A stretch of DNA of 64,000 nt from Pseudomonas libanensis (GTDB lineage Bacteria > Pseudomonadota > Gammaproteobacteria > Pseudomonadales > Pseudomonadaceae). The stretch lies in contig NZ_JYLH01000023.1 of the NCBI RefSeq assembly GCF_001439685.1, positions 1-64,000 of the forward strand. The letters are read 5' to 3'. How positions within the stretch are numbered: position 1 is the first letter of the stretch; each line of letters starts with the position of its first letter. Both the position numbers and the translations under genes were made by a program. Of this stretch, positions 43,572-52,760 are shown piece after piece. The notes beneath the pieces were generated by a model. The model did no database searches, had not been told where the DNA came from, and saw only the letters and a list, made by a program, of their open reading frames with translations.

Positions 43572-44363
43572 ATGAATCAAGCCAGCAGCAGCCGTGTCAG
43601 CCGTGAACTGCAGGGCCACGTCCTGCTTTTAGGCCTGGATCGAGTCGCCAAGCGCAACGCCTTTGACCTGGACTTGCTCAATGAACTGAGCCTGGCTTAT
43701 GGCGAATTTGATCGACATAACGAAGCACGGGTCGCCGTAGTATTTGCCCACGGCGACCATTTCACCGCCGGCCTGGATCTGGCCAACGTCAGCGGGGTGA
43801 TGGCTGGAGGCTGGCAACCGCCGCTGGGAGGTTGCGATCCGTGGGGCGTTTTTGCAGGCCCCAGGGTCAGTAAACCAGTGATCGTCGCCGCCCAGGGCTA
43901 CTGCCTGACCATCGGTATCGAGTTGATGCTCGCTGCGGATATCAATCTGTGCGCGAGTAATACCCGCTTTGGGCAGATGGAAGTGCAACGTGGGATTTTT
44001 CCATTTGGCGGCGCGACATTGCGCTTTCATCAGATCGCCGGCTGGGGCAATGCAATGCGCTGGCTGCTCACTGGCGACGAGTTCGACGCCCATGAAGCCT
44101 TGCGCCTGGGTTTGGTGCAGGAAGTGATGGCCAGCGAAGACCTGCTGCCTCGCGCCATCGAGCTGGCCAACCGAATCGCCCGCCAGGCGCCGCTCGGCGT
44201 GCAAGCGACGTTGATGTCGGCCCGCCAGGCACGCATGGAAGGCGAAGCCATCGCCGCCGCCGCGTTGCCGCCCATGGTGAATAAACTGCTTAACAGCGAA
44301 GACGCCAGGGAAGGTGTGCGGGCGATGGTGGAGAAGCGGCCGGGGGTGTTCAAGGGTATTTGA
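43572..44363 (+). CDS. Crotonase (enoyl-CoA hydratase/isomerase) family protein
   Basis: 263 residues. RVAKRNAFDLDLL, FAHGDHFTAGLDL (oxyanion loop), GYCLTIGIELMLAADI and MEVQRGIFPFGG are family blocks. The usual two catalytic Glu positions are not clearly both present (the second is replaced within the VQRGIFPF segment), so hydratase activity cannot be assumed. ATG 43572 (MNQASSSRVS); the frame from 43503 has no support. Confidence 0.88.
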   Translation: MNQASSSRVSRELQGHVLLLGLDRVAKRNAFDLDLLNELSLAYGEFDRHNEARVAVVFAHGDHFTAGLDLANVSGVMAGGWQPPLGGCDPWGVFAGPRVSKPVIVAAQGYCLTIGIELMLAADINLCASNTRFGQMEVQRGIFPFGGATLRFHQIAGWGNAMRWLLTGDEFDAHEALRLGLVQEVMASEDLLPRAIELANRIARQAPLGVQATLMSARQARMEGEAIAAAALPPMVNKLLNSEDAREGVRAMVEKRPGVFKGI

Positions 44364-44378
44364 GTTGGCAGCACCGAC

Positions 44379-44467
44379 GCCATCGGGGGCAAGTCGAATC
44401 GTCGCACCGCCCCTCCCACACTTGGAATGCGGTCAAATGTGGGAGGGGGCTTGCCCCCGATGGCGCC
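44379..44467. repeat. Degenerate REPIN
   Basis: Right arm ATGTGGGAGGGGGCTTGCCC is intact; the left arm CATCGGGGGCAAG is split from its CCCCTCCCACA end by about 14 extra bases. Lies between convergent crotonase and spermidine-synthase-like genes. Confidence 0.8.
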
Positions 44468-44478
44468 AGAGCAGACAA

Positions 44479-45234
44479 CTAGGTTGCCGGTCGAATGGCC
44501 TTGATCAATGGCTGCAACGAATAACCCAACCGCGGCGCCAAGGCTTCGGCGCGAGCCGAAAGTGAGTTGAGGTCCAACCCCTGATCCAACTCCGAAGGCA
44601 CCAGCAGGATCACATTGCCCTCCTTCACCGGCAGCTCCCAGTAATGTCGGTGGTACAACCCGCGCAGCAACGCCGCGCCCAACGGCTTGCCATCATCGGT
44701 GGCCCACTGGTTGATCACCAGCCAGCCGCCGGGGTTGAGTTTCTTCTGGCAGTTTTCCAGGAAGGTCCAGGCCAAGTGGCCCACACCCGGACCGACATCG
44801 GTATACAAGTCGACGAAAATCAGGTCGGCCGGCTCGGCGGTGTCGAGCAACTGCAGCGCGTCACCAATGCGAATATACAGGCGCGGGTCGTCGTCCAGCC
44901 CCAGATATTCAATTGCCAGGCGCGGTACGTCAGGACGCAGCTCAATGGCCTCGACGTCCTCCAACGGCAGGAACTTGAGGCACGCCTGGGTCAGCGTGCC
45001 GGCCCCCAGGCCAAGGAACAACGCGCTCTCAGGTTGCTCATGGCACAACGCACCGATCAACATGGCGCGGGTGTAGTCGTACTCCAGCCAGCTCGGGTCG
45101 GCAGTAAACACGCAGCTTTGCTCGATGGCGTCGCCAAATTCGAGAAAGCGGTAATCGGCCACTTCAAGCACACGAATCATGCCGAAATCATCATGGACTT
45201 CGGCCAGCAGGCGCTCGACACGCTCCTCGGTCAT
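44479..45234 (-). CDS. Spermidine synthase-like SAM-fold protein
   Basis: 251 residues. SpeE-type Rossmann fold: FLGLGAGTLTQACLKFLP, EAIELRPDVPRLA and LIFVDLYTD in place of the catalytic D of true spermidine synthases. The short N-terminal domain and missing polyamine-site residues suggest a family member with another or no enzymatic role. AGGAG precedes ATG 45234; GTG 45237 is too close to it. Confidence 0.85.
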   Translation of the reverse strand: MTEERVERLLAEVHDDFGMIRVLEVADYRFLEFGDAIEQSCVFTADPSWLEYDYTRAMLIGALCHEQPESALFLGLGAGTLTQACLKFLPLEDVEAIELRPDVPRLAIEYLGLDDDPRLYIRIGDALQLLDTAEPADLIFVDLYTDVGPGVGHLAWTFLENCQKKLNPGGWLVINQWATDDGKPLGAALLRGLYHRHYWELPVKEGNVILLVPSELDQGLDLNSLSARAEALAPRLGYSLQPLIKAIRPAT

Positions 45235-45357
45235 CACTACTCCTAAAGGGTTTACCGCACGACAAAGGCGCGATTGTCGGCCAGCGGCCGCAGCAGGTCA
45301 CGCACTAATTGCTGCTAACATTGGCGCCCGAACATCCACCCACCACACGAGTTCACG

Positions 45358-46704
45358 ATGAGCCAACCCTGGAGCCCCGACAGCTGGCGTGCCTTGCCGA
45401 TCCAGCAACAACCCCAGTACCCGGACGCTGCGCACTTGCTGCAAGTGGAGCAGAGCCTGGCCAGCTATCCGCCGCTGGTATTCGCCGGGGAGGCCCGTGA
45501 GCTGCGGCGTCAGTTTGCCGAGGTGACCCAGGGGCGCGCATTCCTGCTGCAAGGCGGCGATTGCGCCGAGAGCTTTGCCGAGTTTTCCGCCGCGAAAATC
45601 CGCGACACCTTCAAGGTGCTGCTGCAGATGGCCATTGTCATGACCTTCGCCGCCGGCTGCCCGGTGGTGAAAGTCGGACGCATGGCCGGCCAATTCGCCA
45701 AGCCACGCTCGGCCAATGATGAAACCATTGACGGCATCACCCTGCCCGCCTACCGCGGTGACATCGTCAACGGCATCGGTTTCGACGAAAAAAGCCGCGT
45801 GCCGGATCCGGACCGCCTGCTGCAGTCCTACCACCAGTCCACCGCCACCCTCAATCTGCTGCGCGCGTTTGCCCAGGGCGGTTTCGCCGACCTGCACCAA
45901 GTGCACAAGTGGAACCTGGACTTTATCGCCAACTCCGCCCTGGCCGAGAAGTACAGCCAACTGGCCGACCGCATCGACGAGACCCTGGCCTTCATGCGCG
46001 CCTGCGGCATGGACAGCTCGCCGCAATTGCGCGAAACCAGCTTCTTCACTGCCCACGAAGCATTGCTGCTCAACTTTGAACAAGCCTTCGTGCGCCGCGA
46101 CAGCCTGACCAACGACTACTACGATTGCTCGGCCCATATGCTCTGGATCGGCGACCGCACTCGCCAACTGGACGGCGCCCATGTCGAGTTCCTGCGTGGC
46201 GTGAACAACCCGATCGGCGTGAAGGTCGGGCCGAGCATGAACCCGGATGACCTGATCCGCCTGATCGACATCCTGAACCCGGACAACGACCCTGGCCGCC
46301 TCAACCTGATCGCCCGCATGGGCGCAGGCAAGGTCGGCGACCACTTGCCAAACCTGATCCGCGCCGTGCAGCGCGAGGGCAAGCAGGTGCTGTGGAGCTG
46401 CGACCCGATGCATGGCAACACCATCAAGGCCAGCAGCGGCTACAAGACTCGCGACTTTGCGCAGATCCTCGGCGAGGTGAAAGAGTTCTTCCAGGTGCAC
46501 CAGGCCGAAGGCAGCTATGCCGGCGGGATTCATATCGAGATGACCGGACAGAACGTCACCGAATGCATCGGCGGCGCACGGCCGATCACCGAAGACGGCC
46601 TGTCGGACCGTTATCACACCCATTGCGACCCACGGATGAACGCCGATCAGTCGCTGGAGCTGGCGTTCCTGATTGCCGAGACCTTGAAGCAGGTAAAGCG
46701 CTGA
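45358..46704 (+). CDS. aroF: Class II 3-deoxy-7-phosphoheptulonate (DAHP) synthase
   Basis: 448 residues, plant-type (class II) enzyme that condenses PEP and erythrose 4-phosphate, the first shikimate step. LQGGDCAESF, KVGRMAGQFAKPRS, MLWIGDRTRQLDGAHVEF, KVGPSMNPDD and CDPMHGNT hold PEP, metal and E4P ligands. A class I enzyme lies at 60030-61106 in the same window, so the two unrelated folds coexist. The gene symbol is a convention. Confidence 0.93.
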   Translation: MSQPWSPDSWRALPIQQQPQYPDAAHLLQVEQSLASYPPLVFAGEARELRRQFAEVTQGRAFLLQGGDCAESFAEFSAAKIRDTFKVLLQMAIVMTFAAGCPVVKVGRMAGQFAKPRSANDETIDGITLPAYRGDIVNGIGFDEKSRVPDPDRLLQSYHQSTATLNLLRAFAQGGFADLHQVHKWNLDFIANSALAEKYSQLADRIDETLAFMRACGMDSSPQLRETSFFTAHEALLLNFEQAFVRRDSLTNDYYDCSAHMLWIGDRTRQLDGAHVEFLRGVNNPIGVKVGPSMNPDDLIRLIDILNPDNDPGRLNLIARMGAGKVGDHLPNLIRAVQREGKQVLWSCDPMHGNTIKASSGYKTRDFAQILGEVKEFFQVHQAEGSYAGGIHIEMTGQNVTECIGGARPITEDGLSDRYHTHCDPRMNADQSLELAFLIAETLKQVKR

Positions 46705-46942
46705 CATTTTTATCGACCGGGATGACGCCATCGCGGGCAAGCCCGGCTCCCACATTTGAACGCGTTTCTCTGTGGGAGCCGGGCTTGCCCGCGATGGGCA
46801 TGGGTATCTACACAACTGCGATACGAAGCTGAACCCGTGGCGAGGGAGCTTGCTCCCGTGACGGCCTGACAGTCGGCGCCTATCTCCCTAACGTGCCGCG
46901 ATCCAAATGTGGGAGCTGGCTTGCCTGCGAAGGCGGCCTGGC
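46705..46942. repeat. REPIN plus two single REP-like units
   Basis: An almost perfect REPIN spans 46726-46798 (arms CGCCATCGCGGGCAAGCCCG and its complement). Solo units follow at 46833-46866 (GGCGAGGGAGCTTGCTCCCG) and 46905-46942 (ATGTGGGAGCTGGCTTGCC). No gene in this stretch. Confidence 0.85.
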
Positions 46943-46984
46943 AGCGAACTGGGATGTTGGATCAGACCGCGTACATATCCGTTA

Positions 46985-47230
46985 TTTAAGTAACGGCCAC
47001 TTAGGGTTCCGCCCTGACGGCGGGTCACTTTGGAAAAGAGCCCCAAAGTAACCAAAGGGCTCTTGCCCCACCACTCGGCACCTCGCCTTGGCTCGGTGTG
47101 CCCGAACGCAGGCTTGAATCCGTGGGCCGCCGCCACGCGCCATCCATGGCGCGGGGCGGCTAACCCGGCGTCCTGCCGGGTTACCCACGAATTCAAGCCT
47201 GCGTTCGGCCAGCGTGGTTTAACGGGGCGC
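46985..47230. repeat. Large nested-palindrome intergenic element
   Basis: Outer arms CGAACGCAGGCTTGAAT (47103-47119) and its exact complement (47191-47207) enclose two inner hairpins, GCGCCAT/ATGGCGC (about 47137-47152) and TAACCCGGC/GCCGGGTTA (47161-47183), a cloverleaf-like layout. A flanking hairpin AAGAGCCC/GGGCTCTT is at 47036-47064. I recall AAAGTAACCAAAGGGCTCTT as a widespread Pseudomonas intergenic repeat. No frame is convincing. Confidence 0.75.
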
Positions 47231-47338
47231 CTGAGATCAAAAGCAGATCAAGATCAAGAGCGACTTGCTTCGCATCGTGGTTACCGTCGGCTGATACAAC
47301 CTACAAAGTTATGTAGATACCTATGCCGCGATGGGGCC

Positions 47339-48568
47339 TTAAAGGTTGGCATCCTGGTTCAGCATCGCCGCCCTTAACCGGGCGGCACTGGGCCGCTGGC
47401 AATTGAGCTGGATCTGCTCCAGCCCCAGCCAGTTGGCCATCTGGCGCAGGTTCAAGGCCAGCGCCGACATGCCGTCGTCATCCAGGCCCGGCTCTTCCTC
47501 GTGCACCGCATGCACCGCCAGGCGCCCATGGGCACGCTCGGCCCGCAGATCGACGCGGGCGGCGATCCGCTCATTGTGCAAAAACGGCAGTACGTAGTAA
47601 CCGTACACCCGCTTGTCTTGCGGGGTGTAGATCTCCAGTCGATAGCGAAACTCAAACAAACGCTCCGTACGACTGCGCTCCCAGATCAACGAATCGAACG
47701 GCGACAGCAAGGCGCTGGCCACGACTTTGCGTGGCACCTTCGGCAGCGGCAGGCAGTACGCCGGTTGTTTCCAGCCCTGCACCTGGCACGCCAGCAGCCG
47801 CCCATCCTCGACCAACTCGGCGACGCGCTTGCGGCTGTCGGTGGGGTCGAGGCGGAAGTAATCGCGCAGGTCCTTCTCGGTGGCGACGCCCAACGCCGTT
47901 GCGCTATGCAACAGTAAGCCACGCTGAGCGTCGGCCTCGGTGATGACGGTTTGAAGAATCTCGCCAGGGATAACACGCTCCGGCAAATCATACAGTCGCT
48001 CAAACCCCCGCCGCCCTGCGACGGTGACCAAACCGGCGGCAAACAACCATTCCAGCGCGTGCTTTTCATCACTCCAATCCCACCAGGGCCCGGCACGCTC
48101 CTCGCGGGTCGATAAACTGCCCGCGCCCAGGGCGCCCTGCTGCTCGACAGTGTGCAGCACGCGCTGGATAGTCGCCTGCTGTTCACGGCCGAAACGCGCC
48201 ATCTGCGCATAGATCCCCTGCCCCTGCCTGGCCCGCTCCATGCGCCAACGCATCAGCGGGTACAACGTCATGGGCAGCAGCGAGGCCTCATGCCCCCAAT
48301 ACTCGAACAGCGAACGCCGCCTGCCCTGACTCCAGGCCGCTTGCTCAAGGATCAACGGGGAATAATGACCCAGGCGGGAAAACAACGGCAGGTAATGGGA
48401 ACGTACCAGTGCGTTGACTGAGTCGATCTGCACAACACCCAGGCGGTCGATGAGCCGATTAAGGTGCGCGGCTTTTATCTGGGCAGGCGCCTGGCGTCCG
48501 GAAAAACCCTGGGCGGCCAGCGCCATGCGTCGAGCTTGCTTGAGTGAAAAAGACAGGTCGGCAGGCAT
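47339..48568 (-). CDS. YcaQ/AlkX-type winged-helix DNA glycosylase
   Basis: 409 residues. Winged-helix (HTH_42) family; E. coli YcaQ opens interstrand crosslinks. The Q-x-D/Q catalytic motif appears in GVVQIDSVN near residue 45, followed by RSHYLPLFSRLG and FEYWGHEASLLP. GGAG precedes ATG 48568 by six bases and lies inside the longer frame (48580). Expected role: removal of crosslinked or bulky bases; substrate not shown by sequence. Confidence 0.85.
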   Translation of the reverse strand: MPADLSFSLKQARRMALAAQGFSGRQAPAQIKAAHLNRLIDRLGVVQIDSVNALVRSHYLPLFSRLGHYSPLILEQAAWSQGRRRSLFEYWGHEASLLPMTLYPLMRWRMERARQGQGIYAQMARFGREQQATIQRVLHTVEQQGALGAGSLSTREERAGPWWDWSDEKHALEWLFAAGLVTVAGRRGFERLYDLPERVIPGEILQTVITEADAQRGLLLHSATALGVATEKDLRDYFRLDPTDSRKRVAELVEDGRLLACQVQGWKQPAYCLPLPKVPRKVVASALLSPFDSLIWERSRTERLFEFRYRLEIYTPQDKRVYGYYVLPFLHNERIAARVDLRAERAHGRLAVHAVHEEEPGLDDDGMSALALNLRQMANWLGLEQIQLNCQRPSAARLRAAMLNQDANL

Positions 48569-48613
48569 GGGGCTCTCCATGGAAACTCGCCCTCTACCCT
48601 ACTGCATCCTGGC

Positions 48614-48820
48614 TTATTTGCGCAGCGGGTCTTCCCAGAAATGCCGATGGGTTTCCTGCGCTACGTCGGCACGGTTGAGCCCAATGTCCTTGAGCGCGTC
48701 ATCGCTCAAGGTCGCCAGCAACTGGCGCTCCTGATGCAACAGCTGCCAACGTGCGACCGCATGAAACAGGCCGGCAAACGGCCATTTTTGCAACAACACA
48801 AAACCTCTTTGACCTTTCAT
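48614..48820 (-). CDS. DUF1127 (YjiS-like) small protein
   Basis: 68 residues: a basic N-terminus, an amphipathic helix (HAVARWQLLHQERQLLATL) and the typical SDDALKDIGLNRADV motif near the end. DUF1127 proteins are small, Arg-rich, and often tied to stress, phosphate or RNA functions. ATG 48820 has GGAGG at good spacing. Divergent from the LysR gene 71 bases away. Confidence 0.88.
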   Translation of the reverse strand: MKGQRGFVLLQKWPFAGLFHAVARWQLLHQERQLLATLSDDALKDIGLNRADVAQETHRHFWEDPLRK

Positions 48821-48890
48821 CTTCTTGCCCTCCAGTGGGGATGACGAAAGTGTGGACCTGGCGCTATGATCAATCCAACGAATGTTTCTT

Positions 48891-49772
48891 ATGCAATACA
48901 TCTCGGAGATTGATCAATTGGCTGGCTACCCGAGCATCGACACAGACGTGCTGCGCACCTTCGTGGCCATCGCCGACCAAGGTGGTTTTACCCGCGCCGG
49001 CGAGCTGGTCAACCGCACCCAATCGGCGGTGAGCATGCAGATGAAGCGCCTGGAGGAAGATGTACTGCAGCGCAAGCTGTTCGAGCGCGATGGAAGGCAG
49101 GTACGGCTAACGCCCGAGGGCCAGGTGCTGCTGGGGTATGCGCGGCGCATCCTGAAACTGCACAGCGAAGTGTTCAATACCCTGCGCGAGCCCCATATGG
49201 TGGGGCTCGTACGCATCGGTACGCCAGATGACTATGTGATGCGTTTCCTGCCGGGGATCCTGAAGCAGTTTTCCAAGGCCTACCCACTGATTCAGATTGA
49301 AATGCACTGTGAAGCGTCATCCGTGCTGATGCAGCGGCGAGACCTGGCGCTGACCGTGATCAGCCGCGAGCCTGGCAATGATATTGGCGAGTTACTGCGC
49401 ACTGAACGCATGGTCTGGGCATCATCACCCTGCTTCTGCGTGGATGAGCATGACGCGCTGCCCCTGGCGATTTCCGGCGATGACTGCCTGTACACCCATT
49501 GGGCGCGTGCCGCGCTGGACGCAGCTGGACGCGATTACCGCCTGGCCTACCACAGCTCCAACGGAGCGGCGATCCAGGCGGTGGTCAGTGCAGGCCTGGC
49601 GGCGATGGTCAGCATGGAAAGCCTGGTCACCGACGACCTGCGGGTGCTCGGCAGCGACGAAGGCTTTCCACCGTTGCCGTCAATGAACCTGCGCTTGCTG
49701 CGCAATCCACAGATGACGTCACCGATCACCGAATGCCTGGCCGAGTACATCGTCGAAGGCTTCAAACTTTAA
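48891..49772 (+). CDS. LysR-family transcriptional regulator
   Basis: About 293 residues. N-terminal helix-turn-helix (DVLRTFVAIADQGGFTRAGELVNRTQSAVSMQ is split here: FVAIADQGGFTRAGEL then TQSAVSMQMKRLEED), then a periplasmic-binding-like effector domain. Target and effector unknown; it is divergent from the DUF1127 gene and convergent with tauE. Possible starts: ATG 48882, ATG 48891 or TTG 48927, the last with GGAG nine bases upstream. Confidence 0.88.
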   Translation: MQYISEIDQLAGYPSIDTDVLRTFVAIADQGGFTRAGELVNRTQSAVSMQMKRLEEDVLQRKLFERDGRQVRLTPEGQVLLGYARRILKLHSEVFNTLREPHMVGLVRIGTPDDYVMRFLPGILKQFSKAYPLIQIEMHCEASSVLMQRRDLALTVISREPGNDIGELLRTERMVWASSPCFCVDEHDALPLAISGDDCLYTHWARAALDAAGRDYRLAYHSSNGAAIQAVVSAGLAAMVSMESLVTDDLRVLGSDEGFPPLPSMNLRLLRNPQMTSPITECLAEYIVEGFKL

Positions 49773-50511
49773 ACGTCAGCATCACTGCACACACCACCAG
49801 GAAGCCACAAAACAGCCCGCGCAACAGCCGCTCCGGCAATGCATGGGCCACTTTCACACCCCAACTGATACTGAGCAGGCCCCCCACCGCCAGCGGCAGG
49901 CCGATCATCCAGTCCACCTCGTGGTGCCAGGCGTAGGTGACCAGGGTCACGCCGGTGCTGGGCAGTGCCAAGGCCAGCGACAAACCCTGGGCCACCACTT
50001 GAGTGGTGCCGAACACGCTGGTGAGCACTGGCGTGGCGACTACCGCGCCCCCTACCCCAAATAATCCACCCATGGAGCCGGACGCTGCGCCCAACACACC
50101 CAGCCAGGGCCAGGAGTACCGCATCTGCGCCGTTGGCGGCGCGTTGCGGGTAAACATGCGCAGCAGGTTGTAGGCCGACAACGCCACCAAAAAAACGATA
50201 AAGCCGATGCGCATTGCCCCGGCATCCAGCCCCACCGCCCAGATCGACCCCAGCCACGCAAAGCAAAAGCCCATCACACCCAGCGGCAAGGCGTGGCGCA
50301 GCTCGATGCGATTACGCTGGTGATAACGCCACAGGGCGAGCATCACATTGGGTACCACCATGACCAACGCGGTGCCCTGGGCTATTTGCTGGTCCAGGCC
50401 AAACAACACGCCGAGCACCGGAATGGCTATCAGCCCGCCACCAATGCCAAACAGCCCACCCACAGTGCCCAACGCCGCGCCCAATACCAGGTACATCATT
50501 AAATCCAACAC
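49762..50511 (-). CDS. TauE/SafE-family anion exporter
   Basis: 249 residues with 7-8 membrane helices and two GLFGIGGG-type repeats (residues 19-26 and around 150), the mark of the family (sulfite or sulfoacetate export in characterised members). Start GTG 50511 has GGAG nine bases upstream. Overlaps the 3' end of the LysR gene by 11 bases and is divergent from a second LysR gene, its likely regulator. Confidence 0.87.
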   Translation of the reverse strand: MLDLMMYLVLGAALGTVGGLFGIGGGLIAIPVLGVLFGLDQQIAQGTALVMVVPNVMLALWRYHQRNRIELRHALPLGVMGFCFAWLGSIWAVGLDAGAMRIGFIVFLVALSAYNLLRMFTRNAPPTAQMRYSWPWLGVLGAASGSMGGLFGVGGAVVATPVLTSVFGTTQVVAQGLSLALALPSTGVTLVTYAWHHEVDWMIGLPLAVGGLLSISWGVKVAHALPERLLRGLFCGFLVVCAVMLTFKV

Positions 50512-50619
50512 CGCTCGCCACTCCGCAATCCCAAGGCTGACATGCTACGCAGTCGGCTCTGGCGCGGAAATGCACAGCAACGCACAATGGCTATGCCGAT
50601 CCCGCACAAGCGCTCGTCT

Positions 50620-51570
50620 ATGAACCCTAATACGCTGACCGATCAACTGAGCCTGTTTCTCGATGTGATGGAAACCGGTAGCTTTTCCGCTGCCGCACGG
50701 CGTCATCCACTGACGCCCTCCGCAGTCGCCCGTCGAATCGACAGCCTGGAAAGCTCGGTGGGTAGCCGCCTGTTCCAGCGCAGCACCCACGCGGTGGTGC
50801 CTACACCTGCCGGCCTGGCCTTTGCCGAACGCGCGCGGCGGATTGTCAGTGAACTGCAATTGGCACGGGCCGAAGCGGTGTCCCTGAGCCATGCGCCGGA
50901 AGGGTTGATCCGGCTGGATGCACCGGCGGCGTTTGGTCGCCGCCACCTGGCGCCGGTGATCGCGGACTTTTTGAACGTGTATCCAGGGCTGGATGTGCAC
51001 CTGCACTTGATCGACAGCTTTGTCGATATGCAGGGCGCACACCTGGGCAAGGTCGACCTGGTGCTGCGCGCCGGGCATATCGTCGACACTCGCCGGATCG
51101 CTACACCCCTGGCGAGCATCGTGCGCATTGCCTGCGCCAGCCCGGCCTACCTGAAAAACCACGGCACACCCACCCATCCTCGGGAACTGAGCGAGCATGA
51201 CGGCCTCGATTGGGATGGCCTGGCGCCGATGTTCGCCTGGCGTTTTGAACTGGACGGACGCCGCACCACCTATCGCCCCCGGCGCATCCGCATGAGCGCC
51301 AATAACGCCGAGGCGCTGCTTTCGGGCGCACTGGCCGGGCTGGGCATCGCGCACCTGCCGACCTGGTTGGCCAGTGAATACCTGGTGCGGGGCGAACTGT
51401 TGCCGCTGTTTTGTGAAAACGGCTTGCCCAGCCCGGAAACCGCCGGCATTTACGCGCTGCGCCTCGAACAACAGCCCAACGCCCGTAGCCGGTTATTGCT
51501 CGAATACCTCAAATCCCGTTTCAGCCCGGTGCCGCCCTGGGATCTCGCATTGCAAAGCGGGCTAGTCTGA
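50620..51570 (+). CDS. LysR-family transcriptional regulator
   Basis: 316 residues. Helix-turn-helix with FLDVMETGSFSAAARR and TPSAVARRIDSLE; effector domain with GLIRLDAPAAFGRRHLAPV, typical of the AaeR/DsdC-distant CrgA-like branch. The upstream frame to 50542 is poor; ATG 50620 is preferred. It lies back to back with the TauE-type exporter, suggesting local control. Confidence 0.88.
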   Translation: MNPNTLTDQLSLFLDVMETGSFSAAARRHPLTPSAVARRIDSLESSVGSRLFQRSTHAVVPTPAGLAFAERARRIVSELQLARAEAVSLSHAPEGLIRLDAPAAFGRRHLAPVIADFLNVYPGLDVHLHLIDSFVDMQGAHLGKVDLVLRAGHIVDTRRIATPLASIVRIACASPAYLKNHGTPTHPRELSEHDGLDWDGLAPMFAWRFELDGRRTTYRPRRIRMSANNAEALLSGALAGLGIAHLPTWLASEYLVRGELLPLFCENGLPSPETAGIYALRLEQQPNARSRLLLEYLKSRFSPVPPWDLALQSGLV

Positions 51571-51650
51571 CCATCCCGGCAGAATTATCTGGCGCATTAA
51601 AGATTCGCCCGCTAGATTCAAGTGCAGACATGCTTTTTCGAGGCACCACC

Positions 51651-52103
51651 ATGAGCAAAAACCCAGCCCCCTGCGAATCCCTGCTGCTGGATAACCAGCT
51701 GTGCTTCGCCCTGCACTCCACTTCGCTATTGATGACCAAGGTCTACAAGCCACTGCTCCAAGCCCTCGGGCTGACCTACCCGCAATACCTGGCCATGATG
51801 GTGCTGTGGGAAGAGGACGGATTGACTGTCGGCGAAATCAGCAGCCGCCTGCTGACGGATCCTGGCTCACTGACGCCGCTGCTCAAGCGCCTGGAAGCCG
51901 AAGGCCTGCTCAGCCGCACCCGCAGCCGCGAAGATGAGCGGGTGGTAGTGGTAGAGCTGACTGACGCCGGCCGCGCCTTGCAGGGCAAGGCCAAGGATGT
52001 GCCCCAATGCATCCTGGGCGCGAGCGGCTCTACGCTGGAGCAATTGCGCAAGTTGCAGGCCGACTTGATCGCGCTGCGCGGCAACCTGCAGAGCGCTATC
52101 TAG
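51651..52103 (+). CDS. ohrR: Organic hydroperoxide repressor OhrR (MarR family)
   Basis: 150 residues. MarR winged helix with GLTYPQYLAMMVLWE, LTVGEISSRL and the DPGSLTPLLKRLE recognition helix; wing RSREDERVVVVELT. The peroxide-sensing Cys is in LDNQLCFALHS near residue 21, with paired Tyr residues. It represses ohr until the Cys is oxidised. A REPIN and the ohr promoter follow. Confidence 0.92.
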   Translation: MSKNPAPCESLLLDNQLCFALHSTSLLMTKVYKPLLQALGLTYPQYLAMMVLWEEDGLTVGEISSRLLTDPGSLTPLLKRLEAEGLLSRTRSREDERVVVVELTDAGRALQGKAKDVPQCILGASGSTLEQLRKLQADLIALRGNLQSAI

Positions 52104-52122
52104 AAAACAGCAAATCACTTAA

Positions 52123-52209
52123 ATGTGGGAGGGGGCTTGCTCCCGATAGCAGTGTGCCAGCCATCAGATCCATAGGCTGATTCACCGCTATCGGGAACAG
52201 CCCTCACAT
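52123..52209. repeat. REPIN between ohrR and ohr, right arm decayed
   Basis: Left arm ATGTGGGAGGGGGCTTGCTC is intact. The right arm lost several bases (GGGAACAGCCCTCACATT). It separates the repressor from its target without disturbing the operator region. Confidence 0.85.
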
Positions 52210-52231
52210 TAAATTTCAGAAAGTCAAAAAA

Positions 52232-52310
52232 ATTATCTTGCGCGCAAAATATTAGCGATATACATTGACTTCGCCAACTACTTAGCGTGCAAACATTTAG
52301 CGCTATAAAC
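52232..52310 (+). promoter_or_regulatory. ohr promoter/operator region
   Basis: A palindrome centred on TTGCGCGCAA (52238-52247) with AT-rich flanks forms a near-perfect 20-base dyad. TAGCGATA, TAGCGTGC and TAGCGCTA half-site-like elements repeat downstream at about 20-30-base steps. OhrR is the obvious candidate ligand by position; the exact operator is inferred. Confidence 0.55.
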
Positions 52311-52325
52311 CAAGAGGAACGCCCC

Positions 52326-52745
52326 ATGCAAACGCTCTATACCGCAGTAGCCACCGCCACTGGCGGCCGTGATGGTCGCGCTGTTTCCAGCGACAACATC
52401 CTCGACGTCAAACTCTCTACCCCCAAGGAATTGGGTGGTGCCGGTGGCCAGGCCACCAACCCGGAGCAACTGTTCGCGGCCGGCTACTCCGCCTGCTTTA
52501 TCGGCGCATTGAAATTTGTTGCCAGCCAGACAAAACGTAAGATCCCCGACGATGCCTCGATCACCGCTCATGTCGGCATCGGCCAGATCCCCGGCGGTTT
52601 TGGCCTGGATATCGACCTGCACGTCAGCCTGCCGGGCCTGGCCCAGGATGACGCACAGAGCCTGGTCGATGCCGCCCACCAAGTCTGCCCGTATTCCAAC
52701 GCCACCCGTGGCAATGTGGATGTGCGCCTGCATGTAACAGTCTGA
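52326..52745 (+). CDS. ohr: Organic hydroperoxide resistance peroxidase Ohr
   Basis: 139 residues, OsmC fold. The catalytic Cys pair lies in GYSACFIGALKF and HQVCPYSNATRGN; the ligand-binding Arg and Glu are in the N-terminal block (GRDGRAVSSD, PEQLFAAGYSA). It reduces fatty-acid hydroperoxides and peroxynitrite with lipoylated proteins as electron donors. GAGGAA precedes ATG 52326; the upstream frame from 52287 is leader. Confidence 0.95.
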   Translation: MQTLYTAVATATGGRDGRAVSSDNILDVKLSTPKELGGAGGQATNPEQLFAAGYSACFIGALKFVASQTKRKIPDDASITAHVGIGQIPGGFGLDIDLHVSLPGLAQDDAQSLVDAAHQVCPYSNATRGNVDVRLHVTV

Positions 52746-52760
52746 TAAACCGGCGGCCAC

